DNA of 64,000 nt. Origin: Sporosarcina beigongshangi (GTDB lineage Bacteria; Actinomycetota; Actinomycetes; Actinomycetales; Micrococcaceae). Under the pieces are notes generated by a model. It was given only the letters and a program-made list of their open reading frames with translations. It was not told the DNA's origin and ran no database searches. Each line of letters starts with the position of its first letter. Within the stretch, counting starts at the first letter, position 1. The stretch is from the NCBI RefSeq assembly GCF_016820535.1, contig NZ_JADHDY010000007.1:26033-90032 (forward strand), given 5' to 3'. The position numbers and the translations under genes are program-made. Shown piece after piece: positions 34,471-43,997 of the stretch.

Positions 34471-35505
34471 CTAGCCGAGGCCCGCCGCGGCCAGGTACTT
34501 GCCCAGGGAATCGTCCTTGAGTGCCTGGCCGATGGCGGCTATGGCGGCGCCGTCCCTGAGGACAATTGACTGCCCGTCGGCACTGGTGCCGGTGCCGAGG
34601 GTGGGCAGCGTGAAGGAGTGGACGTCGCTGCCCCGCACGCTGTTCAGGCTCAGTGCCAGCTCCCCCACGGCTGCGGAGTCCAGTCCCTGGTCGACGCTGA
34701 TGTACGGGGAGACCTTGCCCACCAGCTCGCTGACCTTGAGCGGGTTGGCCAAGGTGGCAGGGGTCAGGACCGTGTCGAGAACGGCCTTCAGGAAAATCTG
34801 CTGGTCCTTCACGCGCTGGTAGTCGCCGTCCGAGAAGGCGTAGCGTTCACGGACGAAGGCGAGGGCCTGGTCCCCGTTCATTTTCTGCGGTCCGGCGGCA
34901 AAGCTGAGTTTGCCGTCCAAGGTGGTAAAGGCCAGCGGCACGTTCACCTCCACCCCGCCCAGTGCGTCCGTGATGGCCTTGAACCCCTCAAAATCTACGA
35001 TGGCGACGTGGTCGATCCGGCTGTCGAACAGCCCCTCAAGTGTTTGAACCACGAGCGGGACTCCGCCATAGGCCATGGCCGCATTGATTTTGGCCTGTCC
35101 GACGCCGGGGATGTCCACCCAGGTGTCGCGCATGATCGACATCATGTAGATGCTCTTCCGGTCCGCCGGGATGTGGACCCACAGCATGGTGTCCGAGCGC
35201 TGGTTGGATGCGCCGCCCTGTTCGGCAATGTTGACGGAGTCGCCGCGGCTGTCACTGCCCAGCAGCAGGACGTTCATGGCGTTGGCGGCCGGGCCGGCCG
35301 TGGGCTTCGCCGGCCGCACGGTTTCAGCCGGGAAGGGGCTGGGGATCTTTACGGTCTGTGTGTCAAAGCTTCGCGCGAGACTGGCCAGGTACGCCACTGC
35401 GACGAGGACGGCAACCAGCACCAGCCCGAGTGCGGACAGCAGGACCATGCGGCGGCGGTTGCGCCGCCTGCGCAACGGAACAGCCGGAAGTTCATCGATG
35501 CCCAT
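34471..35505 (-). CDS. LytR-CpsA-Psr (LCP) family cell-wall glycopolymer ligase
   Basis: 344 aa: basic cytoplasmic N-terminus (RRRRNRRR), one membrane helix (about residues 20-45), then the extracellular LCP domain with VLLLGSDSRGD, QRSDTMLWVHI, SIMRDTWVDIPG and FDGFKAITDALGGVEV-like sequence. It transfers undecaprenyl-linked polymers such as teichoic or teichuronic acid to peptidoglycan. ATG at 35505 is preceded by AGGA; a frame 35 codons longer lacks support. It lies 117 bp downstream of dprA. Confidence 0.92.
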   Translation of the reverse strand: MGIDELPAVPLRRRRNRRRMVLLSALGLVLVAVLVAVAYLASLARSFDTQTVKIPSPFPAETVRPAKPTAGPAANAMNVLLLGSDSRGDSVNIAEQGGASNQRSDTMLWVHIPADRKSIYMMSIMRDTWVDIPGVGQAKINAAMAYGGVPLVVQTLEGLFDSRIDHVAIVDFEGFKAITDALGGVEVNVPLAFTTLDGKLSFAAGPQKMNGDQALAFVRERYAFSDGDYQRVKDQQIFLKAVLDTVLTPATLANPLKVSELVGKVSPYISVDQGLDSAAVGELALSLNSVRGSDVHSFTLPTLGTGTSADGQSIVLRDGAAIAAIGQALKDDSLGKYLAAAGLG

Positions 35506-35622
35506 GTGCCCATCCTGCCACCGGCCCACCGTTTTTGTCTGCGTTTTGTGGCACTCTCCCAGCAACCCGGCACGCGAAGGCCGGGTTTTACCGTCACGGG
35601 GCTGCGGCACGCAGCAGTGGGG

Positions 35623-36897
35623 CTACTGCCCCTTTCGTTTCCACCCGCCGCCGCTGCGTTGCGCCAGCCCGAGTGATTCAAGGCGGCCCAGTCCGGACAG
35701 GACCGTGGCCGGACTCAGGCCCGCCACCACGCACAGCTTCTCCACGGTGGTGGCGGTCCGCAGGGGAAGGGCGTCCAGGAGCAGAAGGTCGGACGTGCCC
35801 AGGCCGTCGTACAGGGCGGCTTCAACAGGCTGCTCGGTGCCCAGGTTTTCGCCCGCACCTCCGGCAAGCTCGGCCACGTCCGAGGCATCGGTGACACAGA
35901 CGGCGGCGCCGTCACGGAGCAGCCGGTGGCAGCCGGCGGAGTTGGCGGAGTAGACGGAGCCCGGCACGGCCCCGACCATCCGGCTGAGCATCTCGGCGTG
36001 GCGGGCGGTGTTCAAGGCGCCCGAGCGCCAGCGGGCCTCGACCACGACGGTCACCTGGCACAGGGCGGCGATCAGCCGGTTCCGCTGCAGGAACCGGTAG
36101 CGCGTTGGGTTGGTTCCCGGCGGCACCTCTGCCACCACCAGGCCCCGCTCGGCAATCGTGCGCAGCAGCTCGTCGTTGCCTGACGGGTAGAACCGGTCCA
36201 CTCCCCCGGCCATCACGGCGATGGTGCCCGGCTGCGGCCTGCCTGATCCGTCCAGGGGTCCGGCGGCGGTTGCACTCAAGGCTCCGCGGTGGGCGTTGGC
36301 GTCGATGCCGTAGGCTCCCCCGCTGACAACAGTGAAGCCGCGCTGCACCAGGGAGTGGGTGATCTCCGCTGTGACGTTGGCGCCGTAGCTGGTGCTGTCG
36401 CGCGAACCCACGACGGCGATGCAGCGTTCCTGCGCCGGAATGGCAGGGGCGGTTCCCCTGCACCACAGGGCGATCGGCGCTGCCAGCTCCAGGTCTGCCA
36501 GCCCGGACGGCCACCGGGGATCCTCAGGAACGAGCAGCCGCCCGCCCAGCCGCTCCACGGTGGCCAGGTCCCGTTCGGGTGCGAGGTCCGCCAGGCGGGG
36601 GCGCCACCGTTCCAGGGCAGCGCCCAGTCCGTCCCACCGCTGGGTTCCGGCGTCCTGCAGGACCTCGGTCACTTCCTGTTCGAGCCCGGGGTGTGTGGTG
36701 TGGCTGCTCCGGATGAAGTCCAGTGCCTCCTCCGGACCCAGCACCCTGATGAGCGCCATCCCGGGCAGGTCTGACGGTTCCATGAGCCGGGTCAGTGCCG
36801 CCCTGGCGAGCATCAGTCCGTGGCTGCCGCGCCACCCGTTGGTGCCGTGGCCACCGCCGCCGGTCGCGTTGTCGCCGCTGTTGCTGTTGCTGTTCAC
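35623..36897 (-). CDS. dprA: DNA-processing protein DprA
   Basis: 424 aa. It binds single-stranded DNA entering by transformation and loads RecA. N-terminal helical domain, Rossmann-like core with VVGSRDSTSYGANV, SGGAYGIDANAHRGAL and GTIAVMAGGVDRFYPSGN, and a C-terminal winged helix (ATTVEKLCVVAGLSPATVLSGLGRLESLGL). GTG at 36897 follows AGGAGAGGGATT. Second gene after comM in the standard yraN-comM-dprA operon. Confidence 0.94.
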   Translation of the reverse strand: MNSNSNSGDNATGGGGHGTNGWRGSHGLMLARAALTRLMEPSDLPGMALIRVLGPEEALDFIRSSHTTHPGLEQEVTEVLQDAGTQRWDGLGAALERWRPRLADLAPERDLATVERLGGRLLVPEDPRWPSGLADLELAAPIALWCRGTAPAIPAQERCIAVVGSRDSTSYGANVTAEITHSLVQRGFTVVSGGAYGIDANAHRGALSATAAGPLDGSGRPQPGTIAVMAGGVDRFYPSGNDELLRTIAERGLVVAEVPPGTNPTRYRFLQRNRLIAALCQVTVVVEARWRSGALNTARHAEMLSRMVGAVPGSVYSANSAGCHRLLRDGAAVCVTDASDVAELAGGAGENLGTEQPVEAALYDGLGTSDLLLLDALPLRTATTVEKLCVVAGLSPATVLSGLGRLESLGLAQRSGGGWKRKGQ

Positions 36898-36913
36898 AAT
36901 CCCTCTCCTCGCA

Positions 36914-38461
36914 TCAGAGTCCTTCGCCGCGCTGGCGCAATGTCAGCGCCAGGCCGACGTCGTCGCTGTTCGGCATGTCCCTGCCCTGCAGGTCGGCAAC
37001 GGTCCAGGCGAGACGCAGGACGCGGTCGTATCCGCGGGCGCTGAGCACCCCTGTTCCCATGGCCCGGTCAAGCAGTGCCGTGCAGTGTCCGTCCAGCCGC
37101 AGCGGTCCACGCAGGATCCGCCCGGTGAGTTCGGCGTTGTGCACCAGCCCCCAACGTCCCAGCCGTTCGCGGGCCACATCCCGGGCCAGCTGCACCCGTT
37201 GGGCCACGTCTGCGGTGGACTCGCGCGGCCCGGTGTCGGAGAGCTGGGACAACTGGACCTTGTTGACCTGCAGCTGGATGTCAACCCTGTCGAGCAAGGG
37301 ACCGGACAGGCGGCCAAAGTAGCGCCTCCTGGCCATGGGTGTGCATTCGCAGTCGATGCCCTTTCCGGTGGCCTTGCCGCAGGGGCAGGGGTTCGCGGCC
37401 AGCACGAGCTGGAACCGTGCCGGGTAGGCGGCGGTTCCTGCCGATCGGTGGAGCACCAGTTCACCGCTCTCCAGCGGCTGGCGCAGGGCGTCGAGCACGC
37501 GCTTGTCGAACTCCGGGGCCTCGTCAAGGAACAGCACGCCCCTGTGGGCCCGTGAGGCTGCGCCGGGGCGCGGGATGCCGCTGCCCCCGCCAATGATGGA
37601 GGCCGTGCTGGCCGAGTGGTGCGGATGCTCGAACGGCGGCCGGCGCACCAGTTCCAGCGGCCCCGATGCCCGGTGCTCGAGGGAGTGGATGGCTGTGACC
37701 TCCATGGCGTCCTCGTCGGCGAGGTCCGGCAACAGCCCGGGCATGCGCTCAGCCAGCATGGTCTTGCCGGATCCCGGAGGGCCCACCATCATCAGGTGGT
37801 GGCCCCCGGCTGCGGCAATTTCCAAGGCGAGCCTGGCCACGGGCTGCCCCGCCACATCGGACAGGTCCACCGGGGACTCCGGCGTGCCCGGATCGGCAGC
37901 AGGTGCCGGCGGATCCGGTTCCCGTTCGCCGGCCACGCGCACCAGTTCCTTGGGGTTGGCGTTGAAGGCGTAGGCCACCTCCGCCAGGCAGTCGAAGGAT
38001 CGCACCCGCGCCCCCTTGACCAGTCTTGCCTCGGCCTCGTTGGCGGGCGCCACCACGACGTCCCGCCAGCCTGCAGCCAGTGCCGCCAGGACAGCGGGCA
38101 GCACGCCCCTGACCGGCCGCAGCCGGCCGTCCAGGCCCAGCTCCGCAATGAACACGGTGCCGCCCGTCCCGCGGAGGTCGCCGGCAGCGTTGAGGGCTGC
38201 CATGACAATGGCGAGGTCGAATCCGGAACCGCGCTTCGGCAGCGATGCCGGAACCAGGTTGACTGTGATCTTGCGCCTGCTCAGCGGGATGCCGGAGTTT
38301 TGGGCGGCCGAGCGGATCCGTTCCCGCGCCTCGGACAGGGACGCGTCGGGCAGGCCCAGCAGAATAAAGTTCGGCAGGGTCTGGCCGATGTCGGCCTCCA
38401 CCTCGATCACGTGGCCGTTCAAGCCCACCAGCGCCACCGCGAGGGCCCGGCCCACACCCAT
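36914..38461 (-). CDS. comM: YifB/ComM family Mg-chelatase-like AAA ATPase
   Basis: 515 aa. N-terminal Lon-protease-like domain (residues 20-170), AAA core with Walker A MVGPPGSGKTMLAERMPG and Walker B GVLFLDEAPEF, and a C-terminal Mg-chelatase domain with Cys-rich NPCPCGKATGKGIDCEC. ComM is a hexameric branch-migration helicase for natural transformation in other bacteria. ATG at 38461 shares one base with the yraN stop (TGATG). It is followed by dprA. Confidence 0.93.
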   Translation of the reverse strand: MGVGRALAVALVGLNGHVIEVEADIGQTLPNFILLGLPDASLSEARERIRSAAQNSGIPLSRRKITVNLVPASLPKRGSGFDLAIVMAALNAAGDLRGTGGTVFIAELGLDGRLRPVRGVLPAVLAALAAGWRDVVVAPANEAEARLVKGARVRSFDCLAEVAYAFNANPKELVRVAGEREPDPPAPAADPGTPESPVDLSDVAGQPVARLALEIAAAGGHHLMMVGPPGSGKTMLAERMPGLLPDLADEDAMEVTAIHSLEHRASGPLELVRRPPFEHPHHSASTASIIGGGSGIPRPGAASRAHRGVLFLDEAPEFDKRVLDALRQPLESGELVLHRSAGTAAYPARFQLVLAANPCPCGKATGKGIDCECTPMARRRYFGRLSGPLLDRVDIQLQVNKVQLSQLSDTGPRESTADVAQRVQLARDVARERLGRWGLVHNAELTGRILRGPLRLDGHCTALLDRAMGTGVLSARGYDRVLRLAWTVADLQGRDMPNSDDVGLALTLRQRGEGL

Positions 38462-38817
38462 CAGGCCACCCCCTTGAGATGGTCGATGTGGGGAGGTGCG
38501 GCCCCGTCCATGATGATGCCGACGGCGTCGATCCGGATGGTGCCGTACACGTGTCCGTGCGCCCTTGCCCACAGCACCGCCAGGGTGCGCAGCCGGCGCA
38601 GCTTGGCCAAGGTCAGCGCCTCGAGGGGGTCGCCGTAGCGCCGCGACCGCCGTGTCTTGACCTCGACGATGACCAGTTCCCGGCCGTCGACCGCCACAAT
38701 GTCGATTTCGCCCTGGGGGCACCGCCAGTTGCTGTCGATGACCCGGATCCCCCGGTCCTCCAGGAAGTCTGCCGCGACCCATTCACCGGTCTGCCCCAAC
38801 ACATCTTTCGCTTTCAT
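38461..38817 (-). CDS. yraN: UPF0102 family protein YraN
   Basis: 118 aa with the restriction-endonuclease-like fold: LGQTGEWVAADFLEDRGIRVIDSNWRCPQGEIDIVAVDGRELVIVEVKTRRSRRYGDPLEAL, keeping the Glu, Asp and ExK residues (EIDIVA, VIVEVK). Nuclease activity is presumed from the family. ATG at 38817 has GGAGG 5 nt upstream. Coupled to comM. Confidence 0.93.
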   Translation of the reverse strand: MKAKDVLGQTGEWVAADFLEDRGIRVIDSNWRCPQGEIDIVAVDGRELVIVEVKTRRSRRYGDPLEALTLAKLRRLRTLAVLWARAHGHVYGTIRIDAVGIIMDGAAPPHIDHLKGVA

Positions 38818-38957
38818 GTTCGCCTCCACCACCAGCCTTGCGGAGTGCGGGGGCGGGCAAAAGGACGAAATTGCGAATTGTGGACAGCCGGGGCGGCCGC
38901 AGTGCCTGTGGAGGAATGCATCCGCGGCTGCGCGCCCGGCCGGCCCCGCACAAAGGG

Positions 38958-38998
38958 AAGGACGACGGCGGAAGCTGCGTTCCGCCGTCGTCCTTCAG
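38958..38998 (-). terminator. Terminator of the DUF2469 gene
   Basis: A perfect 16-bp stem (38958-38973 with 38980-38995) over a 6-nt loop, 40 bp after the DUF2469 stop and 140 bp before the yraN start. It separates the rnhB-side operon from yraN-comM-dprA. Confidence 0.8.
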
Positions 38999-39037
38999 TC
39001 TGTGGTTGGTGTGCCGGGGCAGGGCCCCGGAGGGTGG

Positions 39038-39370
39038 TCAGCCCAGCGTGCCGAGCTGGCCGTCCTTGGGGATTTGGAGGTCGTCGGACTTCATGAGTTC
39101 CTCGACATTGACGTCCTTGAAGGTGATGACACGGACGTTTTTCACGAACCGGGCGGTGCGGTAGACATCCCACACCCAAGCGTCCTGCAGTGTCAGGTCA
39201 AAGTAGACCTCGCCGTCGGCCGAACGGGCCTGCAGGTCAACATGGTTGGCGAGGTAGAAGCGCCGTTCGGTTTCAACAACATAGCTGAACAGGTTCACCA
39301 CATCGCGGTATTCGCGGTACAGCTGCAGTTCCATGTCGGTTTCGTAGTTTTCCAGATCCTCAGCGCTCAT
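39038..39370 (-). CDS. DUF2469 family protein
   Basis: 110 aa, MSAEDLENYETDMELQLYREYRDVVNLFSYVVETERRFYLAN..., a highly conserved actinobacterial family of unknown function that routinely lies between rnhB and yraN. The ATG at 39370 is chosen because it matches the family N-terminus; another ATG lies six codons upstream. Confidence 0.93.
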   Translation of the reverse strand: MSAEDLENYETDMELQLYREYRDVVNLFSYVVETERRFYLANHVDLQARSADGEVYFDLTLQDAWVWDVYRTARFVKNVRVITFKDVNVEELMKSDDLQIPKDGQLGTLG

Positions 39371-39427
39371 GGTTCCATCATCCATCACTTGGGGCCTGCT
39401 TGCCCAACGGGCGGGTCGCGGCGTCGC

Positions 39428-40102
39428 CTATGTCAGCCGCCAGCTCCTGCGGTGGTGGTCCGTGGGTCCCAGCCTGGCGATGGCTTCGCGGTGCGCGGCC
39501 GTGCCGTAGCCCATGTTGGCGTCCCAGCCGAACTCGGGGTGCTGCCCCGCAAGATCTGCCATGATGCCGTCGCGCTCGACCTTGGCCAGGACGCTCGCGG
39601 CCGCCACGGACAGGCACGTCATGTCCGCCTTGATGCGGGTTTGGACGCGCCAGTGCGCGGGCTCCCCCACCGGTCCGGGACCGTCTGCCAGGGCCGTGAA
39701 GAGGTCCGGTTCCGGTTCCGACAGCCAGTCCTGGTTGCCGTCGAGGATGACAAAGTCCGGGCGCACGACGGCGGCCGCCTGCGCCAGTGCGCGGGTACCG
39801 GCCAGGCGGAGTGCCGCCACGAGGCCCAGCTGGTCAATTTCCCCCGCCGAGGCATGACCGACGGCGCTTGCCCGGGCCCAGGCCTTGATGGCCGGGACGA
39901 GGTCCTCCCGCACGGCGGCACGCAGCAGCTTGCTGTCCTTGACGCCTGGCAGTTCTGCGGCGGAGGCGGCGTCAATGATGACGACGCCCACGCTGACGGG
40001 CCCGGCAAGGGAGCCGCGGCCCACCTCGTCGCAGCCGGCCACGAAGGCGTAGCCGCTGCCTGCCAGTTCGCGTTCCCAGTCCAGGGTGGGTGATGCCGCC
40101 AT
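39428..40102 (-). CDS. rnhB: Ribonuclease HII
   Basis: 224 aa. It cleaves RNA in RNA-DNA hybrids, including single ribonucleotides. The motifs AGCDEVGRGSLAGPV, VKDSKLL and the catalytic Asp in RIKADMTCLSVAAASVLAKVERD are present, with WDANMGYGTAAHREAI near the C-terminus. The ATG at 40102 shares one base with the stop codon of the upstream signal peptidase (TAATG). Confidence 0.95.
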   Translation of the reverse strand: MAASPTLDWERELAGSGYAFVAGCDEVGRGSLAGPVSVGVVIIDAASAAELPGVKDSKLLRAAVREDLVPAIKAWARASAVGHASAGEIDQLGLVAALRLAGTRALAQAAAVVRPDFVILDGNQDWLSEPEPDLFTALADGPGPVGEPAHWRVQTRIKADMTCLSVAAASVLAKVERDGIMADLAGQHPEFGWDANMGYGTAAHREAIARLGPTDHHRRSWRLT

Positions 40103-40959
40103 TACTGGGCGGCCGGTGCGGGCACCGGGGAGGACACGCTTGTGCTCTTGGGATCGGGCACGTTGGTGAAGACGTCCGGGTAGTTGCCCAGGAAGCCCCA
40201 GTGCGAGAGCGGCCAGGCGATGACCACTGCGCGGCCCTCGACGTCGTCGATCGGCACGAAGCCGGTGTTGTTTGCCGCGTAGTGGTAGCGGGAGTCCTGG
40301 GAGTTGTTCCGGTGGTCGCCCATGACCCACAGGTGGCCGGCCGGGACGGTCACGTCAAAGGGTGTGTCCGACGGGCTGGCGCCCGGGTACAGGTACGGTT
40401 CGGTGATGGGCTCACCGTTGATGGTCAGCTTGCCCTCGGCGTTGCAGCAGATCACGCGGTCGCCGGGCAGGCCGATGACCCGCTTCACCAGGTGCTGCTG
40501 GGAGGAGTCGGGCAGCAGGCCGATGAACGTCCCGGCTTCGGTCAGCCAGTTGGTGGGTCCCTGCCCACTCGGGGCCAGCCATCCCTGGGTGTCCTTGAAG
40601 ACCACGACGTCGCCGCGCTCGATGGCGATCGGCTTGGGGACCAGCAGGTTGACGAAGATCCGGTCGTCAATCTGCAGCGTGTTCTCCATGGAGCCCGAGG
40701 GGATGAAGAAGGCGCGGAACAGGAAGGTCTTGATCAGGAAGGACAGCACCACCGCGATGACGATGATGGTCAGGATTTCCTTCCCCCATGCCAACGCCTG
40801 GTGGGCCGCACGCGAGCCGGCGGTGCCGCCGTCGTCCGGGCCTGCCGGGGAGCCGGCGGCATGGTGGCGGGCCGACCCGTCCCGTGGCCGCAAGGACCCG
40901 TCGCCGGACGGGGTGGGTGTGCCGGCGTCCGGATCGTGCGGCTCACTGTCATGGTTCAA
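40102..40959 (-). CDS. lepB: Type I signal peptidase (first copy)
   Basis: 285 aa: a low-complexity cytoplasmic N-terminus, one membrane helix (EILTIIVIAVVLSFLIKTFL), then catalytic Ser in FIPSGSMENTL and general-base Lys in VKRVIGLPGDRV, followed by MGDHRNNSQDSR. It cleaves Sec and Tat signal peptides outside the membrane. The best start is TTG at 40959, which follows AAGGA; an ATG at 41037 would overlap the upstream lepB paralogue. Coupled to rnhB downstream. Confidence 0.9.
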   Translation of the reverse strand: MNHDSEPHDPDAGTPTPSGDGSLRPRDGSARHHAAGSPAGPDDGGTAGSRAAHQALAWGKEILTIIVIAVVLSFLIKTFLFRAFFIPSGSMENTLQIDDRIFVNLLVPKPIAIERGDVVVFKDTQGWLAPSGQGPTNWLTEAGTFIGLLPDSSQQHLVKRVIGLPGDRVICCNAEGKLTINGEPITEPYLYPGASPSDTPFDVTVPAGHLWVMGDHRNNSQDSRYHYAANNTGFVPIDDVEGRAVVIAWPLSHWGFLGNYPDVFTNVPDPKSTSVSSPVPAPAAQ

Positions 40960-40991
40960 GGGTCGGTTCCTTAGCGATGTAAGAGTAAAAG

Positions 40992-41642
40992 TCAGTTCTG
41001 GTCGCCGTGGATCGCGTGGATCCGGGCCGGCGGCCAAATGTTGGCCACAGGCGAGCCGATGACCTTGTCGGTGGAGATCAGCCCTCCGCCGGGCGCACCC
41101 AGCAGCGACCGTGAATCCAGGGACACGCTGCGGTGGTCACCCATAAGCCACAACTTACCCTGCGGCACCGTCACCTCGAACGCCAAATCGCTGGGCGCGT
41201 CGCCGGGGAAAAGATAATTTTCCGTCACGGGGACGCCGTTGATTTCCAGCAAGCCGCCCGCGGAACAGCATTTGACGGTGTCCCCGGCAACGCCCAGGAC
41301 GCGCTTGACGTAAATGTTGTCGTTGGGCATGAGACCCAGCCACTGCCCGGCGGTCACGATGCCATCCGCCACGGGTCCGGCGCCGGACCTCCAGGGCGTG
41401 AAGGAGCCGCGGCCGTCAAACACCACGACGTCCCCGCGCTGGATGGGGGTGTTGGCAAACGCCGTGCGGGAGACGAGCACGCGGTCGCCCGAAAGGAGCA
41501 GCGGCTCCATGGACTCGGAGGGGATGTAGTACAGGTCCACCAACAGATTCCTGACGAGTGCGAGTACCAGGAACACCGCAACAACCGCCACAACAACAAA
41601 ACGCCAGCCCAGTTTCCTGGACTGGCGTTTCGCGTAAGTCAA
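40992..41642 (-). CDS. lepB: Type I signal peptidase (second copy)
   Basis: 216 aa, with almost no cytoplasmic part: one membrane helix (WRFVVVAVVAVFLVLALVRNLLV), catalytic Ser in YYIPSESMEPLL, Lys in YVKRVLGVAGDTV and MGDHRSVSLDSR. It is a paralogue of the copy just downstream (similar order of motifs). The only plausible start is TTG at 41642 (LTYAKRQSRK), 11 bp after rplS; longer frames merely read through rplS in another phase. Ribosome-binding site weak, so coupling to rplS is likely. Confidence 0.85.
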   Translation of the reverse strand: MTYAKRQSRKLGWRFVVVAVVAVFLVLALVRNLLVDLYYIPSESMEPLLLSGDRVLVSRTAFANTPIQRGDVVVFDGRGSFTPWRSGAGPVADGIVTAGQWLGLMPNDNIYVKRVLGVAGDTVKCCSAGGLLEINGVPVTENYLFPGDAPSDLAFEVTVPQGKLWLMGDHRSVSLDSRSLLGAPGGGLISTDKVIGSPVANIWPPARIHAIHGDQN

Positions 41643-41655
41643 AGTGCGTGTTCCG

Positions 41656-42015
41656 TTACTTGGCAGGAACGGCGTCGCGCTTTTCCTTGATCTTTGCAGC
41701 CTTGCCGCGCAGGTTGCGCATGTAGTACAGCTTGGCGCGGCGGACGTCACCCTTGGTGACAACTTCGATCTTTTCCAGGACCGGGGAGTGCACCGGGAAG
41801 GTACGCTCGACGCCGACGCCGAAGGAGATCTTGCGGACCGTGAAGGTCTCGCGGACGCCGTCGCCCTGGCGGCCAAGGACGAAGCCCTTGAACACCTGGA
41901 CACGTGAGCGGGAGCCTTCAATGATGTTCACGTGAACGTTGAGGGTGTCGCCGGCACGGAAGGCGGGGATGTCGCTGCGCAGGCTGGCTGCGTCAACGGA
42001 ATCGAGAAGATGCAT
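41656..42015 (-). CDS. rplS: 50S ribosomal protein L19
   Basis: 119 aa with L19 signatures: [63 protein letters not shown] and the [22 protein letters not shown] tail. It lies at the 30S-50S interface. ATG at 42015 has GGAGTGAG upstream. First gene of the rplS-lepB-lepB-rnhB run, 210 bp downstream of trmD. Confidence 0.97.
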   Translation of the reverse strand: MHLLDSVDAASLRSDIPAFRAGDTLNVHVNIIEGSRSRVQVFKGFVLGRQGDGVRETFTVRKISFGVGVERTFPVHSPVLEKIEVVTKGDVRRAKLYYMRNLRGKAAKIKEKRDAVPAK

Positions 42016-42225
42016 GTTCTCACTCCAGGTAAACGCCACAGGTCATTTACTTTGTGTCACGCACACCATGGACGGCGCGCGGCCAGTCATGGAATGCGAA
42101 AGAAATTGGACCGGCTGACCTGAATGGTTCACCGGTGTGCCGCGCTGTTGACGAACGCTCCCCCTGTGGCAGGAACGCGCCCAGCAGGCACATCTACTTA
42201 TTTTGCCATATGCACGGCAATGGCG

Positions 42226-43032
42226 CTAATTGGCCTCGGCTTCGGGACGCCTGTGGACTTTCCCATGGTCGACGGCGTATCCCAGTTCCCAGAGGACGTT
42301 GCGTTCGGTTTTGCTGAGGCCGGCGCCGTCCAGGGCCTCGATGAGGTCCGGTCGGCGGTCGGCGGTGCGGCGCAGCTGCAGTTCACGGCGGAACTTGGCG
42401 ATCTTGGCGTGGTTGCCGCTGAGCAGCACCTCCGGGATGTCCCGCTCGCGCCACGTGGACGGCTTCGTGTAGACGGGGTACTCCAGGAGGCCGTCCGAGT
42501 GGGACTCCTCGATGAGGGATTCCGGGTTGCCCACGACGCCGGGGATGAGGCGGCCGATGGCCTCAACCATGGCCAGGACGGCTACCTCGCCGCCGTTCAA
42601 GACGTAGTCTCCGAGGCTGACGGGCCGGACGGTGTAGCTGTCGGATGCCCATTCCAGGACGCGTTCGTCGATGCCTTCGTAGCGGCCGCACGCGAACACG
42701 AGGTGCTCCTCCTCGGCCAGCTCGTAGGCGAGCTTCTGGTCGAACACCTCACCTGCGGGCGATGGCACGATCAAGGTGGGCCGGGCGCCGTCGGACTTGG
42801 GGGATTTTTGCGCAATGTCGGTAAGGGCCTGCGCCCAGGGTTCCGGCTTCATGACCATGCCGGCTCCGCCGCCGTACGGGGTGTCGTCCACCGTGCGGTG
42901 GCGGTCCTGCGTGTAGCTGCGCAGGTCGTGGACGGCCAGTTCCAGCAAGCCGTCCTTGCGGGCCTTGCCGATCAGGCTCAGGTCCAGGGGCGCCAGGTAT
43001 TCGGGAAAGATGCTGACGACGTCGAAGCGCAT
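42226..43032 (-). CDS. trmD: tRNA (guanine37-N1)-methyltransferase
   Basis: 268 aa SPOUT enzyme. It methylates G37 of tRNAs to prevent frameshifting. Signatures are [39 protein letters not shown] and the knotted [15 protein letters not shown]. The ATG at 43032 shares a base with the rimM stop (TAATG). Confidence 0.97.
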   Translation of the reverse strand: MRFDVVSIFPEYLAPLDLSLIGKARKDGLLELAVHDLRSYTQDRHRTVDDTPYGGGAGMVMKPEPWAQALTDIAQKSPKSDGARPTLIVPSPAGEVFDQKLAYELAEEEHLVFACGRYEGIDERVLEWASDSYTVRPVSLGDYVLNGGEVAVLAMVEAIGRLIPGVVGNPESLIEESHSDGLLEYPVYTKPSTWRERDIPEVLLSGNHAKIAKFRRELQLRRTADRRPDLIEALDGAGLSKTERNVLWELGYAVDHGKVHRRPEAEAN

Positions 43033-43625
43033 TACTTGCCGGCGCCTTCCGTGTCGTCGCTGTCCACGATGACAGCGCCGGGGACGTCCGCGGGCTCGCC
43101 GGACTCATCGTTCTCGGAAGACTCCTTGTTGACGGTGAACAGGCCGGCCGGCGGGGTCAGCAGAACATAGCCTTCCTCGATGTTGACCTCGGGGACGATC
43201 TCGTCGACGAAGGGCACCAGGACCTCGTCGCCCTCGGTGTCCTTGACGATCAGCAGGTCCTGCACCGCCTGGGTGCGCAGCCCCGCCACGGTGCCAACCA
43301 CTGTCTTCCCCACCCGGACCTCGAGGTCGAGCAGCTCGTGTTCATACCAGGCATCGTCTTCCTCGTCATCATCGGATTCGAAGAAGAGCGTGGCGCCGCG
43401 GAGAAGCTCGGCATCGTTGCGGGTGTTGGTGCCTTCAAAACCCAGCAGGAGGATGTCCTTGTTCCAGCGCGAGCTCCGGACGGTGAGCGTGCCAAGCTTG
43501 CCCGGTTCTACGGTGAACTCGGTGCCGACGGCAAAGCGGGACTCGGGGGCGTCGGTGAGGACCAGTACGGTGACCTCGCCCTTGATGCCGTGGGGCTTGC
43601 CAATCCGGGCAACCTGGACCTGCAT
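43032..43625 (-). CDS. rimM: Ribosome maturation factor RimM
   Basis: 197 aa. N-terminal beta-barrel ([21 protein letters not shown]) and PRC-barrel ([12 protein letters not shown]...[43 protein letters not shown]) with an acidic C-terminal tail. It assists 16S rRNA processing and 30S head assembly. ATG at 43625. It lies between khpA and trmD as in most bacteria. Confidence 0.95.
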   Translation of the reverse strand: MQVQVARIGKPHGIKGEVTVLVLTDAPESRFAVGTEFTVEPGKLGTLTVRSSRWNKDILLLGFEGTNTRNDAELLRGATLFFESDDDEEDDAWYEHELLDLEVRVGKTVVGTVAGLRTQAVQDLLIVKDTEGDEVLVPFVDEIVPEVNIEEGYVLLTPPAGLFTVNKESSENDESGEPADVPGAVIVDSDDTEGAGK

Positions 43626-43753
43626 GGGAACTCCTAAAATGTTGGGTGGGAAAAGAGTTTGGCCCCGTCACCATGATGGTGCCGGGGCCAAACGTTTGGC
43701 TTTACTGCTGAATGCCTGCTGCAGCCTTGCGGCCGCGGCGGGCTCCGGGCAGG

Positions 43754-43996
43754 TTAGCGGCGGCGGTCCGTGTCGACAACGTCAACACGCACCGGCTCGC
43801 CGTGGGCCAGCGCGGCAACCACTGTGCGCAAGGCACGGGCAGTGCGGCCCTGGCGGCCAATAACCCGGCCCAGATCGTCCTGGTGAACACGCACCTCGAG
43901 GGATTCCCCGCGGCGGTTGTTCTTGACGCTCACCTTGACGTCCTCGGGAGAGTCAACAATCCCGCGGACCAGGTGCTCCAGCGCTTCAGCCAACAA
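43754..43996 (-). CDS. khpA: KH-domain RNA-binding protein KhpA
   Basis: 80 aa with one KH domain: LAEALEHLVRGIVDSPEDVKVSVKNNRRGESLEVRVHQDDLGRVIGRQGRTARALRTVV, including the GxxG loop (GRQG). KhpA pairs with KhpB in other bacteria to bind RNA and affect division. The start is TTG at 43996 one base after the rpsP stop codon; no ribosome-binding site is needed if translation is coupled to rpsP. A second TTG follows at once. Confidence 0.92.
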   Translation of the reverse strand: MLAEALEHLVRGIVDSPEDVKVSVKNNRRGESLEVRVHQDDLGRVIGRQGRTARALRTVVAALAHGEPVRVDVVDTDRRR

Positions 43997-43997
43997 G

